The translations under genes and the position numbers were made by a program. A stretch of 64,000 nt of DNA, taken from NCBI RefSeq assembly GCF_032854445.1, contig NC_088306.1, positions 28,243,764 through 28,307,763 of the forward strand, read 5' to 3'. The notes under the pieces were generated by a model. It saw only the letters and a program-made list of their open reading frames with translations. It made no database searches and had not been told where the DNA came from. This document shows, in pieces, positions 12,480-23,759 of this stretch. The stretch is from Liolophura sinensis (Eukaryota > Mollusca > Polyplacophora > Chitonida > Chitonidae). Each line of letters begins with the position of its first letter. Within the stretch, counting starts at the first letter, position 1.

Positions 12480-15400
12480 CAGGCTTTACCACAGATTCTT
12501 GACAAAGAAAATTATATTTACTAATGAAATTAAATTTTCTGTATTGGCCAAGACCACGTAGCTCAAATTATTGCCTTTTCTTGTCCATCAGATATGTTGG
12601 CAATAATTTCTCACTTTAAAAATAATAATTGCTGGGAATTTAAACAACTTAGGAAACAAACAAACACAGCATATACCTTGTCTTAAAGCATGTGTACATG
12701 TTAAGTTTTGGCACTTAATAAACCTGTCATCTTGATGTCTTTTTCTCTCAATCTAAGTCGTACATAGTGCTGTATAGCAATACCCAATCAGCAATTTACC
12801 TGCTTGTCATGTTTATTAGGATGATTGTAGACCTAAGGAATTTAATAATGCGTATACACATATGTACATGTAGCATGTTGACCAACAATTTAGAGTTCGT
12901 GCGTGTCTGAAGGGTTGAATGCTTTAATCAGATAACAAAAACAACCATAGTTTTATATTCTTAGACATTTTAATTCCCTTACAAACCACGAATATTATAT
13001 CATCAGTACGTTGAAGAAAAAATTTAAATCATGCCCCAGAGGAAAACAGATCTGAACTATAGACTGAGTGGTAATTAGACTGTGTATGAAGCAACTTGAT
13101 GCAATACATAGTTTGTCTTCCCTCCACCCTATTTGAAGTAAAATGGGAAAACCTTTGACCTTTGGCACATGTGTTAAAGCATGCAGCAGCTTGTCTGGGC
13201 TGAACTATTTTCAGATTTGGGGTTGTCCTGCGTTTAGTCATCCTCATGTATGATCTAATTAAAATGCAAAGCTCATTCTGTAGTAATTAACATGCAGGTG
13301 CACATGGTAATAATCTTGTACACATTTCATCATTGTTTTTTTTTTTGGCCAGAACATATTAACACATTAACCTGTTGAAACTTTCAGAATTAAAAACTTT
13401 AAAAAGATTTATGGACATGTACAGTATCTATTGCTTCTGTTCTTGGAAAATAAATATATCTACTGATTCGTTTTTTTTTTTTTTTTTAAAAACTTGCATT
13501 AAAAAAACAACAACAAATAACTTAAGGCCATAGACTATAGGTTTTGGTACTGAAACTCCCACTTTCCGTAGAACACCATCCTACCTTCCAAGCAAACCTT
13601 GATGATCAAAACACCCATGGCTATCTATATAAAGATCAATGGAACTTTTTCCAACTGTGGCAAAATGTGTAAATAAGCTGTCAAACAAAAAATTTCTGGT
13701 GAATTTGTACAGTATATTTAATTCTTGTGAACTCCTACATCTACATCTATATGATAAAGGTTTTGTGATTTTATTTTACTTTTTACGAGCATTTAGTCCC
13801 TGTATTCAAATATTTACTTACAATGTACATGCACATGTGGCTTTGTATTATGTGCACTCTCAGGCAAATGTTAGCTGCATGCATGCTGACACAATACAGC
13901 CAAAATGAAAGTGCAGATAATGAGCCATTTTTAATGTTTTTAATTCCATTTTTAATTTCCAGTCAGCACATTAAAATTGCCACCCAGTATAAAAGAATAA
14001 CAATTTTATGAGACAAGCTTTTTACTAAGATGATGACAGTTTTCATTTCCTTTCTAAAATTAAAACACCAAAGGTGTTTAGTCACTTTCAGCCTGTCGTG
14101 CCTACGTGTTTAAAACAAGTTTTACACATAATGATTTATGTCATTAATTACTGCCGCTATATAGCAGGCCAAACTTCATTAAATCATGGTTTTTTTGCTT
14201 GTTTGCTCATTGCAAGTTAATGAGTGCATTCAACATTACTTTAGTTGTAATACAAGAAGTCTCCTTGTCTTACAGGCCAGTCCCGGTGCTAATATATAAT
14301 GCTGCCTCACTGGAATGCCATTCAGAAGACACCAGATTTGACGCCTATCTGATCGCCACTTCACTTTATCCCCTTTACTCCGGGTCTGAGGCTAGCACAA
14401 AGCCAAGCCTCATGTAGTTGATTGTATATAACATGGCAACACTTAGTAAAAACATATGCTGCCATGGAAACCGTCCACTTTATTACGCTACTTGCTTTGC
14501 GCAAAATGTCCCAGGTCAGGCATGTCTAACTATTGCAAACGCTACCATGACTACAATGCAAGAAATTGATACTGCATTTCGCCAATATTATATACACTGC
14601 ATTACGAGAATATGACATCTACACCATTCCAAAACCATATTATGACACTGCAGTGCAAAAATGTAAAAAAAAAAAAAAAAAAAAAAAATTGCAAAAACAG
14701 GACACTAAAAATAATATGACACCTGATTGAAGAATATGGCATTAACCTTGGGAAAATATGGCACTCCCTTGGGAAAATATGGCACTACATTGGTGAAAAA
14801 TGACATCTGTACATTTGCAACAAGAGCTTTTATAGAAACGTATAAAATGCTAAATGTATGGGCCTAGGAAAAAATGCTTGGGTCTGCATGAAGACTTTTT
14901 TAAATCACTGGAGATATATCTCTCATGACGGATTTGAACATAAATGCATGTAAGATAGGCCTATCCTATGTAGATCTTGCCTCATCTATATGCGTGTAAT
15001 TTAGTAAGCTGCTGACTATTCCAGTGAAGCCATTTAACTCTTATCTTGTCCAAACTTTAACTTGCGTTTTCACCATCGAGCGTCATTATCACTGGAGGTG
15101 GATAAGAAAAAAAGGTAACCGGTAGTTCAGGTATGCGAGTGAAACACCAGTAATTCGAGCTGTCATGTCGAACAAGGCATTGTGTGTAACTTTGCAAACC
15201 ACAGCTGCAAAGGGAGACGAGGAGGAAAAGATTTACGGCCAGTTTTGACAGTGAAGAGTTCCAGACATTCCGATATTTACCTCGCACAGCCTCAGAGGCA
15301 CTGAACAAGCTGTCTGTACTAAACAGGTATACAGTCTTATCATACAAAACATCTTAGCCCAAAGGCGTGTCAAACGAGTTGTCACGGTAACAGTAAACGT

Positions 15401-16029
15401 CCGCCAGCAAGCAAACGACAGTAACAGCCTTAGACCTTCTTCAGGAATAAACCCGCTAACAAAAGGTGCTGGGGTCAAGTTGTTTTCCACAAGGTGCCCC
15501 CAGACATGACGGATACTTTAACTATCAAGTGATTGCGGAGAAGGTGATATACACACCTAGATTTTTTTTATATCCTTCAGTAAGGCTCAACAGGGTGCAT
15601 TTCTACCGCAGTGTTAATTTCTGTTTCTGGGCTACTTTTTTTTTTTTCAAGTTTTTTAGAAGCAACCTTTTTTGTGATGTAAAGTTTGCTGATACTCGTG
15701 TCACATAAAAAGAATTTCCTGCATCCCACCCCAAATGTCTTACTGTTAACATTATAATATGCAGCGGTACTGTATGTGAAATGTCCATATACATTTACAT
15801 ATACTAGATTCTATACCTCAAATTAAGAAATAAACATACTGATACCAATGCTACAGAATATGATTTAAGATAACTTCATTTATATACTTGTTCGTTTAAC
15901 GTGATATTCAAAGAAGTTGTCACTTATACAATTGCAGGCAGTTTTTATGGTGGGGGGTGGCGAGAAAAACAGAAAAACAAACCATATCAGTGTAAGATAA
16001 TATAGTTACCATGCAATGCCCCGCAAAGA
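12480..16029. other. Gene-poor AT-rich stretch
   Basis: No splice-supported exon could be assigned. It holds homopolymer runs (T run near 13472, A run near 14669) and one dispersed repeat fragment near 14300. The interval 15057-15490 is less AT-rich and has overlapping open frames on the minus strand, but nothing recognisable. Confidence 0.5.
14280..14410 (+). repeat. Dispersed repeat fragment (shared with 55.53 kb)
   Basis: A segment with ATGCTGCCTCACTGGAATGC followed by GAAGACACC matches, with a few substitutions, a segment at about 55529-55566. Similar wording (GTGCTGCTTCACTG) lies inside the SINE at 48.7 kb, so this is probably the body of a related SINE family. Confidence 0.5.
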
Positions 16030-16150
16030 GTGACTGCAGGGGAATCTACAAATTCTCTGTCGAAGGCTGGAGTTGAACCAGTACCTCGTGTGTCCTAGTA
16101 AATTTACTGACTGAGGGTGCTAGTGTCTTAACCCACATGGCCAGGGCCCA
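16030..16150 (-). repeat. SINE family 2 fragment with B box
   Basis: It contains GGGGAATCTACAAATTC, CTGTCGAAGGC and GGAGTTGAACCAGTACC. The complement of the last motif is a B-box-like GGTTCAACTCC. The trailing part (TGTCTTAACCCACATGGCC) is the complement of a tRNA-like 5' head. Confidence 0.6.
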
Positions 16151-16499
16151 CTCCCAATATTCTAAGTGATAATGACTTAACAGGCTGAAGCGATAGCTTT
16201 ACTTTGATTTCTGTACTGCCCTGCACGTAAATAACTGTTTGCAATATATACACGTGATGTGTGCTGATTTACAATCCATGAAAATACAGGCTGATTTGCA
16301 TGCCTCTGAGATCATAACATCAGGTGTATCATAATGCAGATCTGACACGCCTAACTATCACACTTAGCGCAATATAATTCATGACTTCAACATCTCAGAT
16401 GGGTTACGCATATCATAAGTTAGACAAAAGCTTAAATGAATGTATTATTTACACAAATAACATACATGCATGGAGCCTATACAATATACATAAAGTCAA

Positions 16500-16930
16500 A
16501 GAAAGTTTCCATTATACGCTGCTGGTCTGTTTTATAGGTGGGGGGAATCTGGACTAGTGCCTGGAAAAAAACACCAATCTTAGGCAAGTGACTGATGAAC
16601 TTTCTCACCTGTCATGCATGGATTTTCATAACCTTTATTTCCGGTGTACTCTTTCACTACATGTCGGCACATCCACTCTGTGGAATAACCAGTCTATTCC
16701 TTATTTGTGGTAACAGTTTTTGAAACTGAATAATACTAAAGATTTGAGATCAAAAAGATTGATTAACTGTAATGCAACCAGAAGAGGTAGTTATTTATTT
16801 ATCCAATTGTTGTTTAACGATATACTGAAGACTTTTTCACCTATGCTGCAGTACAACGGCGCCGTGCCAGCTTATTGGTATAGGAAACCCGAGTTCCTGG
16901 AATAAACCACTGACCTTTGGCAAGTTATAG
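16500..16930 (-). repeat. Two SINE family 2 body fragments
   Basis: Near 16537-16600 and 16850-16925 the sequence repeats a body motif of the type GGAAACC..G.AATAAACCACTGACC.TTGGCAAGT, also found near 28.99 kb, 39.02 kb and 56.26 kb. Both are diverged and truncated. Confidence 0.45.
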
Positions 16931-17029
16931 TTATCTTTTATACCTACAGACATGAATTAAATTATTAGCATATTGATAGAAGACAACTAAACAGCTGCAT
17001 GAGTGTTGTCGAACAAGAACTGTAAGAAC

Positions 17030-17145
17030 GAGGGGATCCACAAATATCCCGTCCAACGCCAGATTTGAACTCACACCTCATGTGCATCCCAGCCATTCAA
17101 AGACAAGCGTCGTAACCACACGGCCATTCCTCACTCCACCCAACA
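17030..17145 (-). repeat. SINE family 2 head fragment
   Basis: It has GAGGGGATCCACAAATATCC, then CCAGATTTGAACTCACACC (complement of a B box), then GTCGTAACCACACGGCC (complement of a tRNA-like head). The layout is the same as in the copy at 16.03 kb. Confidence 0.6.
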
Positions 17146-18313
17146 GCCAAAGTTTATTAAAGTGCGAAAACAAACTCTTATTTCTGTTACAATGTGTGAT
17201 GTATCATTCTTTTCTCTGATCTCAAATCAATATTATTAATGATTCATGGAAACCTCACAAATTCTGCAAATGACTAAAACCTAAAGAACAGCTAGATGCT
17301 CGAGACCTCGATCAAAATTAATCCTTCACTGTTCCAAAACTGAAGTGTTCAGGTTTTCATAGGATGCATATTCCAGGAGGTTATGACCTACATAGTTACG
17401 TCAGACCGAACACGTCTAAACTCTCACTGGTGTGCATGTAGCGGGTATATACATGTACATCTATATCTGACCGGCTAAATTTGGATAGCAAAACAGAAAC
17501 GAAGCAAAATGTGCAGAGAGGACCTGTTACCCAGGCCTACTATACACTTGTTGATACACGTGCATGTGTACAAGTAATTATAGCTCTTGAGGGTTTGTAT
17601 TGTTGTAATGTGTTTGCATATTAAATGTGATGACGTGCAACACAGGGTTTTGAGGGCATGTAATTCCAGACCACTCACATGTTACATATGTTGCAATTAA
17701 CATCACTACAATATTATTTTTTTTTAAACTTAATTCTACTCGACTAAGGCATGGTGCTAGCAGCAATTTAAGGTGCTTGCGACTATTTAAACATTTACAT
17801 ATTCAGCAGTTAGAATAACACCATAACAGAGGTGAACTGATAGGAGGCAAGGTTTCACCTTGAATATTTGCCAACCATCACACTGTCCGCTTTGATTTTA
17901 CCTGGCACTAATAATATAAGAGATATATCTGTCCTAGGTTTAACTCTCTATGCTTTAGTCTTTTACATGAAGTGAACTGGTTAAGCAGAGAAAAACAGGG
18001 TCGTGTGAACAAAACAAAGTTTGTGTATTGCTAGTATATGTATGACATTGCCAACTGAACTCACTTTTGCCATGCCACGGAATTTAATTTACTCACGTTG
18101 TGACAACACAGTGGACCTAGAGTCCTGTCGGAGAGTTGAAGTACACAGGTAACATTACATCTAGAAATCAGGAAGGCTCATGTGAAATACATGTTGACCT
18201 ACGGTACATGTATTACATTTACAAAAAAAAAAAAAAAAAAAACAAAATAAAAAAACACTCATTATAATTAGAAAGAAAACAACTTAACACAATTTACGGA
18301 TTTTAATACCCAC
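17146..18313. other. Spacer or intron downstream of the 18.7-kb exon
   Basis: If the minus-strand gene beginning at 18693 continues leftward, this is intron 1. No second exon was identified in it. An A-rich homopolymer lies near 18222-18242. Confidence 0.45.
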
Positions 18314-18693
18314 CTTAAATTCTTTGCTATACTTTCTCCAGTGATGCCGTACATGGTGTTTTCGTGTACCGTCAACGTCGTCTCACGGTCTAACCACAGC
18401 GGATTTTTCCGCCCGGCGAAGTGGTCCGTTTGCCGGGGACCGTCCGACGCCGAGTCACCGTGCTCCTCGCTGGTGGCTTCCCGAAGGTAATACCCCACGA
18501 AACCACCCAACACAAAGATCACGCAAAACACAAGAAATATCCAAAACATCGTGCACAGATTTGGACATCGTTTCGACTTTTTCTCCGGGGTGGGTTGGAT
18601 ATAGTAAGTTCCGCTGCTACTGTCTGAATTCTCTGTTAAACTCAGTGGTTTCAAGTTGTGAAAGCCCACACGATGTCGTCGTGCGGAAGCCAT
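18314..18693 (-). CDS. First coding exon of a type II single-pass membrane protein (possibly NAALADase/GCPII-like)
   Basis: The exon reads 126 codons plus two bases and ends at an AAG|GTGGGT donor (GT at 18313-18312). The start is the ATG at 18693, which has a strong context (A at -3, G at +4). The upstream in-frame codon is GTG, so a longer start is not supported. Residues 1-47 are a polar, Ser/Thr-rich cytoplasmic tail with a basic patch (KKSKR, 39-42 region). Residues about 48-69 are a single hydrophobic span rich in F, V and G. After that comes an acidic stalk. Positive charge before the span predicts N-terminus inside (type II). The last residues, GESIAKNLR, resemble the helix preceding the PH.AGT motif of glutamate carboxypeptidase II-type M28 proteins. 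That assignment is inference only, and no later exon was found leftward. Confidence 0.65.
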
Positions 18694-18748
18694 GTTGTCA
18701 ACTGTCCTACTACACTCCACGCGGGCCCGCGACTCGGCCTGCTATGGG

Positions 18749-18758
18749 CCTATATAGG
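18749..18758 (-). promoter_or_regulatory. TATA-like box upstream of the 18.7-kb exon
   Basis: The palindromic CCTATATAGG lies about 56-65 bases upstream of the ATG at 18693. Transcription would be expected to start about 25-30 bases downstream, giving a 5' UTR of roughly 30 bases. The flanks are CpG-rich (GCGGGCCCGCG next to it), unlike the AT-rich surroundings. Inferred from position only. Confidence 0.35.
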
Positions 18759-18849
18759 GCAAGCTATAGTAATTCACCGCTTTCCCCTGACTGTCTGTCT
18801 GCGACCCGCGGAACGTCTCTTTGTCTGCATGGGGTCGAACCTTGATTAA

Positions 18850-20082
18850 CCAACACACAAAAAAGCTTCATGGGCGCTAAAAGGGGTCGACCACCAGTCC
18901 GCCCCACCCAACCTGTTTTCTCAGTAAAGCCCTCGGCGGCGGCAACTTCAGTGTCAGATCAATTTCAACTTAATTTCAATGATTTAAGTGTTGCATGCAT
19001 TTGTGGCTACCACCCGTATGACTAGAACACCAGAACGGCTTAAACAATATGGGCAGACCTATTTGCGTATGGTGCGATATATTGCTATTTTATAGGCCCA
19101 ACTATAAGACTTTATTTATTTGATCAGTTTTAACGCCATACTATAAATATTATATAATTAAGCTTCAAATTAACAACGACGGAACTCTGACAACTGATAA
19201 ACATGCATATGTGTAGACTAACAACGTCCTTTCATTCTTCATAGACAAGGCCTGCAATAAATCAGACCGTCAGTAAAATTTAATGCTTTTTTTTATACAT
19301 ACATATCTCCAAACTTTCCTCCCAAATATATTTGTGTTTTAACTACACGTATACATGTGAATGCGTGTAGGAACCTATATAGTCTTACACTGTTTGGCCT
19401 GCTTTTGATACAATGACAACATTGAAATGCAATGTGCCGAATGAGCGCATGCATATAGAGTAGCCAGCCAGTACAATCCGTGTACATATGTAAATCTACG
19501 GTATTTGTACATGTTAATATCAACCATTTCACATATTTCATGCATTAAAAAGAAACAAGAAAATAAAAAGGGAAGGATGGCATGCATTGTGTGATTTTCA
19601 TATTTGATCTCCAAGGACTCGAACCAGAGTGCGTCCACAACCTTTCGCCAGGTAGGCCTAGACATCGACTCATGACCATATGGCATTTTTGTGTCGTAAA
19701 TAGCTGTAGGCCCTATCATATATACTGGGGTTAAGGAAATTTCGGATTTTTAAAGTTTTTTTATTTTTTTATTTTTTACATTTTTTACATTTTTGAGTAT
19801 TTCTTGCTGTTCTGTATTCCCTATGATGTCATTAAAAAAAAACAATCTCCTTTTCAGACGGAAGAGAGCAATTTTCTGGTACAATTGTACACCGTACAGT
19901 GCATAGTGAAACACTTGTGATTGTATCCACATACAGGTATGTAAAACTTCTTTGAGAATCCTTCATGGACTTTGGACTTGAACCTGCATGTACAACGCGA
20001 ATAAAAGATTGTTCTCAGCTATATGGTTAACTGTGTACTCCTGATGCAGGAAATATACACGCCTGGTATGGCTGTAAGAGGG
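18850..20082. other. Spacer
   Basis: No gene was recognised. Around 19615-19690 the complement contains GGTTCGAGTCC, a B-box-like tRNA-derived fragment. T-rich sequence at 19755-19785 includes AATAAA on the minus strand and could serve as the poly(A) signal of the exon at 20083-20220. Confidence 0.4.
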
Positions 20083-20220
20083 TTATACGGACAGGTTACG
20101 TAACGCCTGGTCATTCAGGGTGAAATTAAACACAGGTTCTCCATTGTCGACAAGAAATGTCTTTTTCACAGCTGTGGCATACTTCAGTGACGCCGTGGTG
20201 GTGGTGTAGATGTAAATTTC
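20083..20220 (-). CDS. Terminal exon resembling the C-terminal regulatory domain of an M14 carboxypeptidase (CPD/CPE-like)
   Basis: A 138-base frame (45 codons plus TAA) follows a good acceptor: a T-rich tract then TTTTTTTAAG| at 20222-20221. The peptide has the alternating pattern IYTTTTASLKY, then TAVKKTFLVDNG, then EPVFNFTLND. This matches the last strands of the transthyretin-like carboxypeptidase regulatory domain, whose members typically read YTVTA...GY...TK.V.V.NG....FTL. Upstream exons, including any catalytic zinc-binding domain, were not found between here and 27.2 kb, a region full of decayed tandem repeats. It may be the tail of a real gene with distant exons or a stranded fragment. 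The family call rests on pattern memory only. Confidence 0.45.
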   Translation of the reverse strand, partial: EIYIYTTTTASLKYATAVKKTFLVDNGEPVFNFTLNDQALRNLSV

Positions 20221-20267
20221 CTTAAAAAAACCCAAACAAACAAACAAACAACAACAACATAACAAAA

Positions 20268-20282
20268 CACCCCCCCCCCCCC
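20268..20282. repeat. Poly-C run
   Basis: An uninterrupted C homopolymer next to A-rich sequence. Its exact length is unreliable. Confidence 0.7.
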
Positions 20283-20624
20283 AAAAAAACATAGACTTAC
20301 ACAAAAACAGCCATGACTTGATTAACATGTATAATGTGTAAGCAAATGTACACATATCAGTTGTCAGACATACAAGCTATAGACGAAATCAACACTTGTC
20401 TTGCAAACAAATTAAACAGCGTAGATGTGTGATAAACCAGTGTATGTACATACAAGTAGGTCTACAGTACACGGTGTTTGAGGGTGTTAATATGTCCTAG
20501 ACAGGAAATTAAACGTCATTATCTTTTAAATACAGATCAAACTCCTTTGTTTGTGTTATATACATTATAACACTGGTTACCGTACATAGGTGAAGAAACA
20601 TACTGTATGCAGACTACATCTATA

Positions 20625-20866
20625 GGCCTCTGCGTGCAACTGCAGCGCAAAGTCCCAAAGCGGTTGCTATATGTGAGTTCAAGTCCAGCTCGTGCTGACT
20701 TCCTTTCCGACACTATAACTGGTAAGGTCTACAGGAAACTTTCGGATGATCGTAAGTTTAACCCCGACTCTGCCCGATTTCTTCGCATCATAATGTTGCC
20801 CGCTGTCATACAAGTGAAATATTCTTTTAACAGCCGATTACGGCGTATAACAATCAATAAATAAAG
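20625..20866 (+). repeat. SINE family 1, diverged copy
   Basis: The order of landmarks matches the family: a tRNA-like head with GTGAGTTCAAGTCCAGCTC (B box GTTCAAGTCC), GACTTCCTTTCCG, GGATGATCGTAAG, CATAATGTTGCCCGC, CAAGTGAAATATTCTTTT, and the tail CAATCAATAAATAAA. The best-preserved plus-strand copy for comparison is at 28.66 kb. Confidence 0.75.
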
Positions 20867-20869
20867 TAG

Positions 20870-22940
20870 AGAATAAATAAGACTCTATCATCGTGATGTA
20901 AGGAAACAAATACATAAACCTAAGAGTGGAATGATAAAACCATGTCTATTACACAGCTGTCAGTTTAACGCGATATTAACGCCACAACGTAATCCGTCTG
21001 TATAGGATGGTGTTAAGGTGGTGGTCCCTAACTTCTATAAAAGCCCATGCGGGGCATGTATCAACTGATCAAAGAACAAGGGGGAGTCTATGAATTGAGC
21101 TGGTTGGTGTGTGTGTCGGGGGAGGAGGGGGGAGGGGGGTCTGGGTAGGTGGAAATGCGGTGTGATACAGATGGGATTAATCTGGCGAGCAGTGTTTAAA
21201 GTGCGATGTCACGTAGCTGTAATCCGTTCACGATAATCCCAAACCATGCGCCACTAGGGGGTTTATTCACGTATCACACAGAAGTCTGATGGAAGATTGG
21301 TTGTTTTCTGGAGCGAAGTACATGCACGTGTAGAACAAGCTTAACAATTCGTCCTCTTCCGAACCCGACAAGATATGATCATGGTCATGGCCTTGTAATC
21401 ATTGCTACTACCAAAAAACCATACGCCCACTTATCCAAAGATTACCTATAAAACATTCATATTTCAAAAGCATATTATTGCCCCCAAAATGCAGTTGAAT
21501 TCTACTTCTTAGTGCTAATCTTCAATGGTATTTTTTCGACACCAAGAACTCATTGCCTCAGGTGACGTCATACTGATTCGAAAGCAAGTGGCGTGCTGGA
21601 CATTGGGCGTTTAAATAAGTGTTTTTTTTTTTACAATTGCTGCGCCGCGAATATTCTACACTGTATTTTAGAATTTCCTATAATTGCTAACGCTTAAGCC
21701 ATACTGCCTTGGCTACAAGAGATAAAATAACATGTCATTTATGGAAGTTATACTACAACTTGAAAACTACTCCAAATGTGGCCATGTGAAGAGCATGGTT
21801 TGGACTGAAGTCGATCACATTGTATATAGGCACGTGTAACTAGTGTCGCTCTCCGTCACAGCATGCCGCTTGCTTTTGAATAATTACCATGATTTCCCGT
21901 AGCTTCCAATATACAGAACATACATGTACATGTGTATATATAGAAATATTGTATGTACGGTAACCCGTATTCGGCATTTTATTTTTTCATTTAATGGCTA
22001 TACTGCACTTTTTGAGTTTTTAACAAGTGTTTTACAACCACCACGCTATCGTTCAACAGTTGACCAAGACGAAAAATGTGTTGTGCGCAGTCTCAGCCAT
22101 GATTTTAAAAACAAAGCCAATAACTCTTTAAGCATGTCGGATCGTCGCATTGGAATGTGTCGATACACTGATATAAATTAATAACAGCTTAGATCTCAGT
22201 ATTTGACGACTGGATGTAATGTTTCCATCGTATTTTCCATTGGTTGCACATTCTTTTTTCCCTATGAGGTTGTCTTTATTTAATATTTAGGGATATCATG
22301 TATTGCACGAATTGTGATTAGTGTATAGAAACAAAGAAAACAATCACCGGTACCAGTAATTACCGGTGTTGTGGTAATCGTCAGTAATATACAAGGGACG
22401 CAACTCGAGCGTGTGTAAGCACAGTGTTTGCATTCAGAGTGACTTCCCATTGACGGGACAAGACAATTCGATAAGTTTCAAGTGGCCTTATTTGATATCC
22501 TTTTATCACCGCTGTCGTGATTTTGATGTAAGGCTATTTTTCATTCGTTTTTATAGTGCCTTTGTATTCTTGCGGATCTGTATGGTAAGGCATTATTTAA
22601 AATTTATTTTTATTTAAGCATTTACTCGAACAGTTAGAATAATACCCTGAATTGTGGAGACAAATGTACAACAGGCCCAAGGTCATCACGTTCGTAATGT
22701 GAGGGTTATGAGAAATACAGATAGGCCTGAAGTTACCCTCAAAGCAACCCTAAACTACCGGTCATGCGTATAGAGCAGTTAAACGACGCCGGATTATCTC
22801 GTGAAAACACCTCAACGTGTCACGCCGTGCTCTTTCACAAATTCGCAGAAGTTGTGTTATAATGGCCGTTTACCAAGATTTCAAATGTTTGGAAACACCA
22901 TCTGGCAGGACAAAACCATCGTTCGCATCTCGGCATGTAC
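20870..22940. other. Spacer with G-rich tract
   Basis: No gene was supported. 21118-21145 is a G-quadruplex-type run. A short segment at 21538-21585 (ACACCAAGAAC ... GGTGACGTCATA) is repeated at about 36643-36690 and appears to be a dispersed repeat. Confidence 0.45.
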
Positions 22941-22954
22941 AGAATGCTACTGAC

Positions 22955-23512
22955 TATACCTGACGTGGCACAACAACATGGGGATCTTTACATAACGCCA
23001 TGCTTACTATGTGACACCACAACAAGGGAATCTTTACATAACGTCATGTGACACCATGTGGCACCACAACATGAGGATCTTTACATAACGTCATGCTAAC
23101 CATGTGACACCAACGCACGGGGATCATTACATAACGTCATGTGACACCATAACATGGGGATCTTTACATAACGTCATGCTTACCATGTGACACCAAACCA
23201 CGGGGATCATTACATAACGTCATGTGACACCACAACATGGGGATCTTTACATAACGTCATGCTTACCATGTGACACCAAAGCACGGGGATCATTACATAA
23301 CGTCATATGACACCATGTAACACCATAACATGGCGATCTTTACATAACGTCATGGTTACCATGTGACACCATAACATGGCGATCTTTACATAACGTCATG
23401 CTTACCATGTAACACCATAACATGGCGATCTTTACATAACGTCATGCTTACCATGTAACACCATAACATGGCGATCTTTACATAACGTCAAGCTTACCAT
23501 GTTACACCATAC
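22955..23512. repeat. 46-bp minisatellite
   Basis: About 12 copies of a 46-bp unit with the core GATCTTTACATAACGTCATG followed by CTTACCATGTGACACCA. Some units lose internal blocks, giving alternating long and short periods. The array is flanked on the right by a SINE and then by old, decayed copies. Confidence 0.92.
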
Positions 23513-23534
23513 GTACAAAACATATAAAGTTTGA

Positions 23535-23757
23535 CGCATAGGTCTAATACAACTGCCCCGGTGCACCAATTGACCCAGGGGCCTCTCACCAATGAAAGTT
23601 TGTGCTGGTTTCCTCTTCCGTCATATATAGGCAACTTCCAGCAACTTGCGAACGTTCATGGGGTTTCCCCGAGCTCTGCCTGGTTTCCTCCCATCATAAT
23701 GCTGTCTGCAGTCGAACAAGGGAAATATTTAGCCTAAACCACTAATCAAATGAAAAA
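23535..23757 (+). repeat. SINE family 1 copy inside the 46-bp array region
   Basis: It shows GGCCTCTCACCAATG, GGTTTCCTCTTCCG, GCAACTTGCGAACG, TTCCTCCCATCATAATGCTG, CAGTCGAAC, AAATATT and a terminal AATCAAATGAAAAAATAAAT. This is the family-1 body and tail in plus orientation. The B box is decayed. Confidence 0.75.
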
Positions 23758-23759
23758 AT

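Noticed and set aside
15057-15490. Overlapping minus-strand frames of 85-96 codons
   Set aside because: No splice-site support, no family resemblance, and composition typical of unselected sequence.
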